64,000 nt of DNA from Betaproteobacteria bacterium (GTDB lineage Bacteria; Pseudomonadota; Gammaproteobacteria; Burkholderiales; Eutrophovitaceae): assembly GCA_020354125.1 (NCBI GenBank), contig CP070643.1, forward strand, positions 4,007,964 to 4,071,963. The letters are read 5' to 3'. This document shows positions 37,016 through 44,623 of the stretch, piece after piece. How positions within the stretch are numbered: the first letter of the stretch is position 1; each line of letters opens with the position of its first letter. The notes beneath the pieces are model-generated. The model was not told the origin of the DNA. It did not search any database and was given only the letters and a program-made list of their open reading frames with translations. A program made the position numbers and the translations under genes.

Positions 37016-38617
37016 GTGCCCGCACTCAGCACGGCGGACCATTCAACCAGTCCGCCGGCCATTTCCATTCCGCGTGACTACAATGCGGCGCATGATCTGA
37101 TCGAGCGCAATCTATCGGCCGGCCGCAGCGACAAGATTGCCTATATCGACGATGCCGGATCATATAGTTACGGAGCACTGGCAGAGCGCGTCAATCGCGC
37201 CGCCGATACGTTGACATCGCTGGGCCTGGAGATGGAGTCGCGGGTGCTGATCTGCCTGCTCGACACCATCGAGTTTCCGGCGGTTTTCCTCGGCGCAATC
37301 AAGGCCGGAATTGTGCCGATTGCCGCCAACACCCTGCTTACCACGGATGACTACCGATTCATGCTGGAAGACAGTCGCGCGCGTGCCGTGATTGTCTCTG
37401 CGGAATTGATGCCGAAGTTCGACCCGATCGTCGACGACCTGCCGTTGCTGGAACACGTCATCATCTCGGGAGCCGGCTCAGGCGGTCGGCTCCACCTGCA
37501 GAAGTTGATGAATGATTCGGCTACCCAGTTCGACCCGGCACCGACCACCTGTGATGACGTCTGCTTTTGGCTTTACTCCTCGGGTTCGACTGGAACTCCC
37601 AAAGGTACAGTCCACCTGCACTCCAGTCCTATCCAGACAGCAGAGCTTTACGCCAGACCAGTGCTTGGTATTCGTGAAGATGATGTCGTCTTTTCTGCTG
37701 CCAAGCTTTTCTTCGCCTATGGTCTCGGCAACGCACTGACTTTTCCTATGGCGGTCGGTGCGACGACAGTGCTCATGGCTGAACGTCCGACACCCGCGGC
37801 TGTATTTCAGAAGCTGAAGCAGCATCAGCCAACCATTTTCTACGGTGTGCCGACCCTGTTTGGTGCCATGTTGGCTAGTCCCGACCTGCCGTCGCGCAAG
37901 GAAGTTGCCGTTCGCGTATGCACGTCAGCGGGTGAGGCGCTGCCCGCCGATCTTGGCCGTCGCTGGAGTGAGCACTTCGGCAGCGAAATTCTCGACGGAA
38001 TTGGCTCTACCGAGATGTTGCATATCTTTATTTCCAATCGCTCAGGTGATGTTCATTACGGAACCACCGGCCTGCCGGTACCGGGCTACGAAGCGCGGTT
38101 GGTAGATGAAAATGAAGAAGCGGTGAAACAGGGCGATCTTGGGGAACTTCAGGTCAAGGGGCCGACCAGCGCTTCGCATTATTGGAATCAGCGGGCCAGG
38201 TCACTGCGCACGTTTATCGGCGAATGGACCCGTACCGGTGACAAGTACAGCATAGATGCGCATGGTTACTATGTTTATGGAGGGCGCTCGGACGACATGC
38301 TCAAAGTCAGTGGTATGTATGTCTCGCCGTTCGAAGTCGAAGCAGCATTGATGACACATGCAGACGTGCTCGAGGCAGCCGTTGTTGGCGACTTCGATGA
38401 ACAGAATCTGGTCAAGCCGCGCGCATTCATTGTCACCAAGCAAGGCGTCATGGCGTCGGCCGAGCTGGCTGATGCACTCAAGAATCACGTCAAGGAACGG
38501 CTTGCGCCTTTCAAGTATCCTCGCTGGATCGATTTTGTCGAGGAGTTGCCAAAAACCGCGACTGGCAAAATCCAGCGCTTCAAGCTGCGCTCGCGGGGGT
38601 CGGCAGCTGCGCCGTAA
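37016..38617 (+). CDS. bclA: Benzoate-CoA ligase
   Basis: A 533-residue ANL-superfamily ligase that activates benzoate to benzoyl-CoA with ATP. The adenylate-forming motif YSSGSTGTPKGTVH is at residues 187-200, IGSTEMLHIFISNR near 330, and the catalytic lysine lies in PKTATGKIQRFKLR near the C-terminus. The middle region (FFAYGLGNALTFPM, YGVPTLFGAMLA) is typical of the benzoate/4-hydroxybenzoate-CoA ligase branch. GTG 37016 follows GGAGGAG at good spacing. It supplies the substrate for BoxB and BoxC and would also make the benzoyl-CoA inducer of BoxR. Confidence 0.93.
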   Translation: MPALSTADHSTSPPAISIPRDYNAAHDLIERNLSAGRSDKIAYIDDAGSYSYGALAERVNRAADTLTSLGLEMESRVLICLLDTIEFPAVFLGAIKAGIVPIAANTLLTTDDYRFMLEDSRARAVIVSAELMPKFDPIVDDLPLLEHVIISGAGSGGRLHLQKLMNDSATQFDPAPTTCDDVCFWLYSSGSTGTPKGTVHLHSSPIQTAELYARPVLGIREDDVVFSAAKLFFAYGLGNALTFPMAVGATTVLMAERPTPAAVFQKLKQHQPTIFYGVPTLFGAMLASPDLPSRKEVAVRVCTSAGEALPADLGRRWSEHFGSEILDGIGSTEMLHIFISNRSGDVHYGTTGLPVPGYEARLVDENEEAVKQGDLGELQVKGPTSASHYWNQRARSLRTFIGEWTRTGDKYSIDAHGYYVYGGRSDDMLKVSGMYVSPFEVEAALMTHADVLEAAVVGDFDEQNLVKPRAFIVTKQGVMASAELADALKNHVKERLAPFKYPRWIDFVEELPKTATGKIQRFKLRSRGSAAAP

Positions 38618-38641
38618 CAAGCAACACAGGGAGAAAAAAGA

Positions 38642-39835
38642 ATGACTCAGGCGGTACAGAATGCTCAGTCACGTCGCGATTTTCTCGCCGGCGTTGGGGC
38701 GCTGGCTGGCATTTCGCTCTTGCCGCTGGCAGGGTGCGCTAGATCTGACAAGGTGCGTGTCGGTTTTATGTTGCCTTACACCGGGACCTACGCCCAGCTC
38801 GGCGTTGCCATCGAGAACGGTTTCCGGCTGGCGCTGGCTGAGCAGGGAGGTACGCTGGGTGGCCGCGAGGTCGAGTACTTCAAGGTCGACGACGAATCCA
38901 ACCCGGCGAAAGCAACCGACAACGCGAACAAGATCATTACCCGCGACAAGGTCGATGTAGTCGTTGGTACGGTTCATTCGGGTGTTGCCATGGGCATGAT
39001 CAAGGTTGCGCGCGAGACCGGCACGCTGGCATTGATTCCCAATGCGGGTGTCAATGCCGCGACCGGAGACCTTTGCGCGCCGAACGTATTTCGCACCTCG
39101 TTTTCCAATTGGCAGCCGACCCATCCGCTCGGAAAGGTGATGATCGACAACGGTCACAGGAAGGCCGTATTTATCACCTGGAAGTATTCTGCCGGTGAAC
39201 AAGCGCTGCAATCATTTGCCGAAGGCTACAAAGCGGCCGGCGGTACCGTGATCAAAGAATTGTTCGTGCCATTTCCGAACGTAGAGTTCCAGGCGCTGCT
39301 AACCGAGATCGCTGCGCTCAAGCCCGATGCCGTTGCCTGTTTCTTTGCCGGCGGCGGCGCAGTGAAGTTCGTCAAGGACTACGCGGCGGCTGGACTCAAG
39401 AACAATATTCCCCTATACGGTTCCGGTTTTCTGACCGAAGGTGTGCTTGATGCGCAGGGCGACTCAGCCGAAGGCGTCATCACGACGCTGCACTATGCCG
39501 ACTCGCTGGATAATCCACGTAATAAGGCTTTTCGCGCTGCCTACCGCGAAGCCTACGGAATGGAAGCCGACGTCTATGCAGTGCAGGGATATGACACTGG
39601 ACTGCTACTCGCGCAGGCGCTTGAAAAAGCCGGTGGCGACATATCCAATCGCGACGCGATCATTGCGGCTATGGAAGGCGCGGTCATCGATAGCCCGCGC
39701 GGCCGATGGACCATGTCGAAAGCGCACAACCCGATTCAGGATTTCTACTTGCGCCGTGTCGAGAATGGCGACAACAAGGTCATTGGTGTCGCCTGGAAAG
39801 GTCTGGAGGATCCGGCACGCGGCTGCAACATGTAA
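38642..39835 (+). CDS. Branched-chain/aromatic-acid ABC transporter substrate-binding protein
   Basis: A 397-residue periplasmic binding protein of the Leu/Ile/Val (Peripla_BP_6) type. The signal peptide has a twin-arginine-like SRRDFLAGVGALAGIS and then a lipobox LPLAGC, so a lipidated, possibly Tat-exported protein is likely. The mature part begins KVRVGFMLPYTGTYAQLG. It lies 24 bp after benzoate-CoA ligase and leads a complete importer set (livHMGF-type). Its position makes benzoate or a related aromatic acid the probable ligand. Confidence 0.88.
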   Translation: MTQAVQNAQSRRDFLAGVGALAGISLLPLAGCARSDKVRVGFMLPYTGTYAQLGVAIENGFRLALAEQGGTLGGREVEYFKVDDESNPAKATDNANKIITRDKVDVVVGTVHSGVAMGMIKVARETGTLALIPNAGVNAATGDLCAPNVFRTSFSNWQPTHPLGKVMIDNGHRKAVFITWKYSAGEQALQSFAEGYKAAGGTVIKELFVPFPNVEFQALLTEIAALKPDAVACFFAGGGAVKFVKDYAAAGLKNNIPLYGSGFLTEGVLDAQGDSAEGVITTLHYADSLDNPRNKAFRAAYREAYGMEADVYAVQGYDTGLLLAQALEKAGGDISNRDAIIAAMEGAVIDSPRGRWTMSKAHNPIQDFYLRRVENGDNKVIGVAWKGLEDPARGCNM

Positions 39836-40008
39836 ACGGCACCAGCAATCGCAAACGGTTCCCGCTTGACTTTGCCGGGACGCCCAGTGTGGTTCTGTTC
39901 TTGGCTTCAGCACCTGTCCGTTCCGCGTTGCTGCAGGAGTTGACTGCATAATCTCATTTTCGTAGCGGCTGTTGATGCCGAGCCGGCAGTCAGTAGCGCC
40001 TTCTACCG

Positions 40009-40908
40009 ATGGATCCACACATTTTCCTCATTCAACTGCTCAACGGCGTTCAATATGGGCTGCTGCTGTTTCTGGTGGCAAGCGGGCTGACGCTGATCTT
40101 CGGCATCATGGGTGTCATCAACCTTGCCCACGGCAGTTTCTACATGCTCGGGGCTTATCTAGCCTGGTCGCTGACTGCGCAACTGGGTAATTTCTGGCTC
40201 GCACTGCTGAGCGGATTCGTGTTGTCGGTCGTACTGGGGATGTTGCTGGAATGGTTGTTCATTCGGCATCTTTACCGGCGCGACCACTTGCAGCAGGTGC
40301 TGCTCACTTACGGACTGATCCTGATTTTTTCGGAGCTGCGCAGTATCGTCTGGGGCGATGATGTGCACAGCGTTGCTGTCCCCGCGTTGCTTGCCGGATC
40401 AATACCTCTTACTGAGACGCTTGCTTACCCCGTATATCGAATCTGGTTGTCGATCATATGTGTCGTCCTCGCGGCAGGCATGTACTACCTGATTCAGCAT
40501 ACCCGCCTGGGCATGATGATTCGCGCCGGAGCGTCCAATCGTGAGATGACGCAGTCGCTGGGTATCGACATTGGCCTGCTGTACCGACTCGTTTTCGCAT
40601 TCGGTATTGCTCTTGCTGCTTTTGCCGGCATGCTGGCCGCACCTGTTTCGTCGGTGTATCCGGGCATGGGTAACCAGGTGCTGATCATTTGTTTCGTTGT
40701 CGTTGTCATCGGCGGCATCGGCTCCGTGAAAGGCGCGATGGCGGCCGCCTTGCTGATTGGACTGGTCGACACGTTTGGCAAAGTCGTGGAGTTCGAGATC
40801 GGTGGATTTCGCGTACTGCCCGAACTGGCCGGTATGAGCGTGTTCGTGATGATGGCGATCGTTCTGTTGTGGCGCCCGGAAGGCTTGTTCGGGGCGAGGC
40901 TGCGGTGA
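40009..40908 (+). CDS. ABC importer permease, LivH type
   Basis: A 299-residue inner-membrane permease of the branched-chain amino-acid family. It shows LivH landmarks LLNGVQYGLLLFLVASGLTL, FGIMGVINLAHGSFYMLGAY and the coupling region SNREMTQSLGIDIGLLYRL. About eight membrane helices can be counted. It lies 173 bp after the binding protein and overlaps the next permease by four bases (GTGA). It pairs with the LivM-like subunit to form the channel of the putative aromatic-acid importer. Confidence 0.88.
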   Translation: MDPHIFLIQLLNGVQYGLLLFLVASGLTLIFGIMGVINLAHGSFYMLGAYLAWSLTAQLGNFWLALLSGFVLSVVLGMLLEWLFIRHLYRRDHLQQVLLTYGLILIFSELRSIVWGDDVHSVAVPALLAGSIPLTETLAYPVYRIWLSIICVVLAAGMYYLIQHTRLGMMIRAGASNREMTQSLGIDIGLLYRLVFAFGIALAAFAGMLAAPVSSVYPGMGNQVLIICFVVVVIGGIGSVKGAMAAALLIGLVDTFGKVVEFEIGGFRVLPELAGMSVFVMMAIVLLWRPEGLFGARLR

Positions 40909-41915
40909 GCACGCGAGTCCGAAGCATTGCGCTGCTCGTCGGGTTGGCGTTGTTACTTGTGTTTCCGCTGGTTGGTGACCGCTTTTACGTCCAGTTCTTC
41001 AGCAAGATTCTGATCATGACCATATTTGCCGGCAGCCTGAACTTGTTGGTCGGTTACACCGGGCTTATCAGTCTTGGCCATGCGGCGTTCTTTGGAATTG
41101 CCGGCTACATTCTCGCGCTGTACTCACCAGACACCGCGGCAGCCGGATTGTTGACCAGTCTGCTGCTCTCGGTTGGTGGCGCAGCACTGCTTGCGCTGTT
41201 AATCGGTTCACTGGTTGTGCGAACCGGCGGTATCTTTTTCATCATGGCGACATTGGCGTTTGCCGAAATGCTGTTCTACCTGTTTCACGACACGGCGATT
41301 GCTGGTGGTTCGGATGGTATCTATATCTATCAACGCCCAACACTGATGATTGCCGGCTGGCAGCCGCTCGACCTTGCGAACATTGTTCACTTCTACTATT
41401 TGGTGCTGTTTTTCTCTCTGGCAGCAATAGTCAGCATTCACACTCTGCTGCGATCACCATTCGGGAAAGTGATCGTCGGCATCCGGGTCAATGAGCAGCG
41501 CATGCGTGCACTCGGGTTCCACACCTATCGTTACAAGCTGGTTTGTTTCGTTATTGCTGGAGCGCTGGCAGGCCTTGCCGGCTACCTTGCGGCATCGCAA
41601 TTCGGTGTCGTTAACCCGGAGATGCTCGGCTGGCATTTGTCCGGCTCGGTACTGATGATGGTCATCCTCGGCGGTATGGGCACGCTGGTTGGGCCGGTGC
41701 TTGGGGCCTTTTCGCTGATGATGCTCGAAGAGGGTTTTCAGTCGATCACCAAGCATTGGCAGTTGCTTACCGGCGCGGTCATCGTGCTGGTGGCTTTGTA
41801 CCTGCCGCGAGGCTTCGCCGGATTGCTGCCGAAGCGCACGGGCAACAAAACCTTACCACCGCGTAGTAAAGGTGGTACCGGATCATCTGCAGCGGTTGAC
41901 CGGCCTTATGTCTGA
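40905..41915 (+). CDS. ABC importer permease, LivM type
   Basis: A 336-residue inner-membrane permease. GTG 40905 overlaps the LivH stop and gives a normal hydrophobic N-terminus; the frame is open further upstream but encodes an Arg-rich shadow. LivM landmarks are LNLLVGYTGLISLGHAAFFG and the coupling segment VGIRVNEQRMRALGFHTYRYKL. It overlaps the following ATPase gene by eight bases. Second channel subunit of the importer in the benzoate block. Confidence 0.88.
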   Translation: MSTRVRSIALLVGLALLLVFPLVGDRFYVQFFSKILIMTIFAGSLNLLVGYTGLISLGHAAFFGIAGYILALYSPDTAAAGLLTSLLLSVGGAALLALLIGSLVVRTGGIFFIMATLAFAEMLFYLFHDTAIAGGSDGIYIYQRPTLMIAGWQPLDLANIVHFYYLVLFFSLAAIVSIHTLLRSPFGKVIVGIRVNEQRMRALGFHTYRYKLVCFVIAGALAGLAGYLAASQFGVVNPEMLGWHLSGSVLMMVILGGMGTLVGPVLGAFSLMMLEEGFQSITKHWQLLTGAVIVLVALYLPRGFAGLLPKRTGNKTLPPRSKGGTGSSAAVDRPYV

Positions 41916-42675
41916 AGTCGTTCTCGAGACGCGCGACCTGTCGCGCAATTTTGAAGGGCTGGTAGCAGTTGACGGTGTGTCTCTTTCTTGTCGAATGAGT
42001 GAAGTGCATGCGGTGATCGGCCCGAATGGCGCAGGCAAGAGTACTCTCATCAATTTGCTCTCCGGTGATCTTCGCCCGAGCGCAGGCAGCGTGTTCCTGC
42101 GCGGCGAGGATGTAACCGGCCTGTCATCGCCGCGCATATCTCGCCTCGGAGTTGGGCGTAGTTACCAGCGCACCAATGTGTTTTTGCCGTTCACAGTTTT
42201 CGAGAATTGTCGGCTCGCGGCACAGTCGCGGCTTGATACGTCGATGCGATTTTTCCGGCAGGCACTGCATTACCGCGCCGTGTCGGATGCCGCAATGCGC
42301 GCGATCGAGCAAGTTGGGCTGGCGCAACAGACCGACAAACCGGTCGAAGCGCTGTCGCACGGCGAGCAGCGTCAGGTTGAGATTGCCATGACGCTTGCAA
42401 CTAACCCGAGTCTGCTGTTGCTTGACGAACCGCTCGCCGGCATGGGTGCAGAAGAGTCGGTGCAAATTGTCGAACTGCTGCGAACGCTTGCCAGTGACCA
42501 CGCTATCTTGCTGGTTGAGCACGATATGGATGCCGTGTTTGCGCTGGCGAACACACTGACCGTAATGGTCAACGGCGCCATTCTGGAAAGTGGCGAGCCG
42601 CAGGCCGTGCGCTCAAACCGGCTGGTTCAGGTTGCTTATCTTGGCGAACATGACTTCGGGTCAAACCGGTTTTGA
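41908..42675 (+). CDS. ABC importer ATPase, LivG type
   Basis: A 255-residue ATPase. Walker A is IGPNGAGKST, the LivG-specific signature is LSHGEQRQVEIAMTL, Walker B is LLLLDEPLAGM, and the switch region is LLVEHDMDAVFALANTLTVM. ATG 41908 overlaps livM by eight bases, showing tight coupling. One of two ATPases energising the putative aromatic-acid importer. Confidence 0.9.
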   Translation: MSEVVLETRDLSRNFEGLVAVDGVSLSCRMSEVHAVIGPNGAGKSTLINLLSGDLRPSAGSVFLRGEDVTGLSSPRISRLGVGRSYQRTNVFLPFTVFENCRLAAQSRLDTSMRFFRQALHYRAVSDAAMRAIEQVGLAQQTDKPVEALSHGEQRQVEIAMTLATNPSLLLLDEPLAGMGAEESVQIVELLRTLASDHAILLVEHDMDAVFALANTLTVMVNGAILESGEPQAVRSNRLVQVAYLGEHDFGSNRF

Positions 42676-42737
42676 ATCATGACTACCATGCCCGCTTTTA
42701 GCTGATGCCAGCAGCCGATTCTGTTAAGTGTGTTGAT

Positions 42738-43454
42738 ATGACCGACGATGCCCTGATCGACGCGCGCGGCATTCACGCTTACTACGGCGCCAGTCATATT
42801 CTGCGCGGTGTTGATTTGCTGGTGCGCCGTGGTGAAACGATCGGACTGATGGGGCGCAACGGTATGGGCAAAACCACGCTGCTAAAAAGCATACTCGGCC
42901 TGTTGCCGCCAGCTGCCGGGAGTGTTCAGGTGCGCGGCCGTGACATGACCGGCGCTGCGCCGCACCGTATTGCCAGGGCAGGTTTGGCCTACGTGCCGGA
43001 GGGGCGCGGCATATTTCCAAATCTATCAGTGCGGGAGAATCTGCTGATGGCGGCGCGTGCCGGCCACGATGGTCGCAACGAGTGGACGCTTGATCGCGCG
43101 CTCGACACATTTCCGCGCTTGCGGGAGCGCCTTGGCCACGGGGGGCAGCAACTCTCGGGCGGTGAGCAGCAAATGCTGACCATCGCACGCGCTTTGCTTA
43201 CCAATCCCGATGTGCTGATACTTGATGAGGCGACCGAAGGTCTGGCACCCCTCGTGGCCCAGGAGATCTGGCGTGTTCTTCAGGGTATTCGCGAAAGCGG
43301 CATCTCGTCGATCATCGTCGACAAGAACTTTTCAGCTGTTTCGACGATTGCCGATCGAAACGTAATGCTTGTCAAGGGTCAGACCGTGTTTCAGGGCGAC
43401 AGTGAAACGCTGCGTGCCCGGCCGCAATTGTTGCAAGCCTGGCTCGGAGTATAG
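42738..43454 (+). CDS. ABC importer ATPase, LivF type
   Basis: A 238-residue ATPase. Walker A is MGRNGMGKTT, the signature is LSGGEQQMLTIARAL, and Walker B is VLILDEATEGLAP, a combination typical of LivF. ATG 42738 (MTDDALID) is preferred over the earlier frame start at 42705. Its TAG stop lies in the ATAG that precedes the mobile-element end at 43455, so as with pssA the element abuts the stop codon. Confidence 0.9.
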   Translation: MTDDALIDARGIHAYYGASHILRGVDLLVRRGETIGLMGRNGMGKTTLLKSILGLLPPAAGSVQVRGRDMTGAAPHRIARAGLAYVPEGRGIFPNLSVRENLLMAARAGHDGRNEWTLDRALDTFPRLRERLGHGGQQLSGGEQQMLTIARALLTNPDVLILDEATEGLAPLVAQEIWRVLQGIRESGISSIIVDKNFSAVSTIADRNVMLVKGQTVFQGDSETLRARPQLLQAWLGV

Positions 43455-43540
43455 AACCTATCTCATAATCGATCGCTTGATACGTTATGCTCAGAACGAT
43501 ATGGTCGCAAATATGCAGTGGCTGCAACCTCAATCAGCTC
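43455..43540. mobile_element. Solo end of the MITE-like element seen at 16865
   Basis: The sequence from 43455 matches the right terminus of the 16865-17129 element in reverse (AACCTATCTCATAATCGATC, then TGATACGTTATGCTCAGAAC-like), with similarity fading over about 60-80 bp. It follows ATAG, close to the CTAG target. No matching opposite end was found downstream, so this is a decayed or truncated copy. The right boundary is approximate. Confidence 0.7.
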
Positions 43541-43696
43541 CGGAACTCGAGAGCCCGGTAACGCCGGGCAAGTTTGCCTCCTGCCTAGTCACTCAAAGCC
43601 TGTCCGGAGCAGGTCGAAGCGTATCGCCTGCCCCCGCTCCGGTGAACGCAACCGTTTCCGGTGTACTTCTGTGCAATCAGGAGAAGAGCTCGCGGC

Positions 43697-44479
43697 ATGC
43701 ATCTGACCGCTGACGGACGGCGGCTCGAATACCGCATTATCGAGCCCGACAAGAAGAACGCGCAGCAACGCACCATGCTGGTCTTGTTACATGAAGGGCT
43801 GGGTTCGGTTTCAACGTGGCGTGATTTTCCACATGTCCTTGCCACTCAAACTGGCCATCCGGTGCTCGTCTACTCCCGATACGGTCACGGGCGTTCAAGT
43901 GAACTTGAGGAGCCGCGCCCGCCTTACTACATGCACCATGAAGCGCTGACCGTTTTACCTGAGGTGTTCGCTGAACTGGGTATCCAGGAGCCGTTTCTTA
44001 TTGGCCACAGTGACGGCGCATCAATTGCAATCCTTTACGCTGGTGGTGGTCATCCGGTCAAAGGGCTGGTGCTGATGGCGCCGCACGTGTTTGTCGAGGA
44101 TCTCACCATCGACAGCATTGCAGCGGCCCGCGACCGATTTGAAAAAGGCGGGTTGTCAAAGAGACTGGCTCGCTATCATGATCATCCGGAAACCATGTTT
44201 CGCGGCTGGAGCGATATCTGGCTCAGTCCGGAGTTTCGCGCCTGGAATATCGAGGCCAACGTCAAGGCTTGTAATGCGCCGATACTGCTGATTCAGGGTC
44301 GCAACGATCCCTATGGCACGCTGGCGCAGATCGACTCGATCGAGCGCCACGCAAGTTCGCCTGTCGACAAGCTGTTGTTTTCAGACTGCGGACACACGCC
44401 GCACGTTGAGCGCAGTACCGGAACGCTCGCGGCGATTGAGGACTTCGTGAAACGGGTTGACTCGGCTAAATTGAGGTGA
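43697..44479 (+). CDS. Alpha/beta hydrolase of the box cluster
   Basis: A 260-residue alpha/beta-hydrolase fold protein. The nucleophile elbow is IGHSDGASIAI (Ser), the acid lies in LLIQGRNDPYGT, and the catalytic His in SDCGHTPHVERS. An early LLHEGLGSVSTWRDF holds the oxyanion hole. ATG 43697 is chosen by homology-like start MHLTADGRRLEYR. Alpha/beta hydrolases occur in other box clusters, where a thioesterase or lactone-hydrolase role has been suggested. Here it follows the importer genes, with the mobile-element end between. Confidence 0.85.
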   Translation: MHLTADGRRLEYRIIEPDKKNAQQRTMLVLLHEGLGSVSTWRDFPHVLATQTGHPVLVYSRYGHGRSSELEEPRPPYYMHHEALTVLPEVFAELGIQEPFLIGHSDGASIAILYAGGGHPVKGLVLMAPHVFVEDLTIDSIAAARDRFEKGGLSKRLARYHDHPETMFRGWSDIWLSPEFRAWNIEANVKACNAPILLIQGRNDPYGTLAQIDSIERHASSPVDKLLFSDCGHTPHVERSTGTLAAIEDFVKRVDSAKLR

Positions 44480-44623
44480 TCCTGCCAGGCGTCCGCGAAC
44501 GGCGGGCTACCGCAAAGCTCTCGCGCACAAACTCGGCACTTGCGTCACGATATATGCTGGCAATGGCGGTTGGTTCTCCCATGGCAACGCAGTTATGTGA
44601 CAAACCGGTGATGTGGTGATGCG

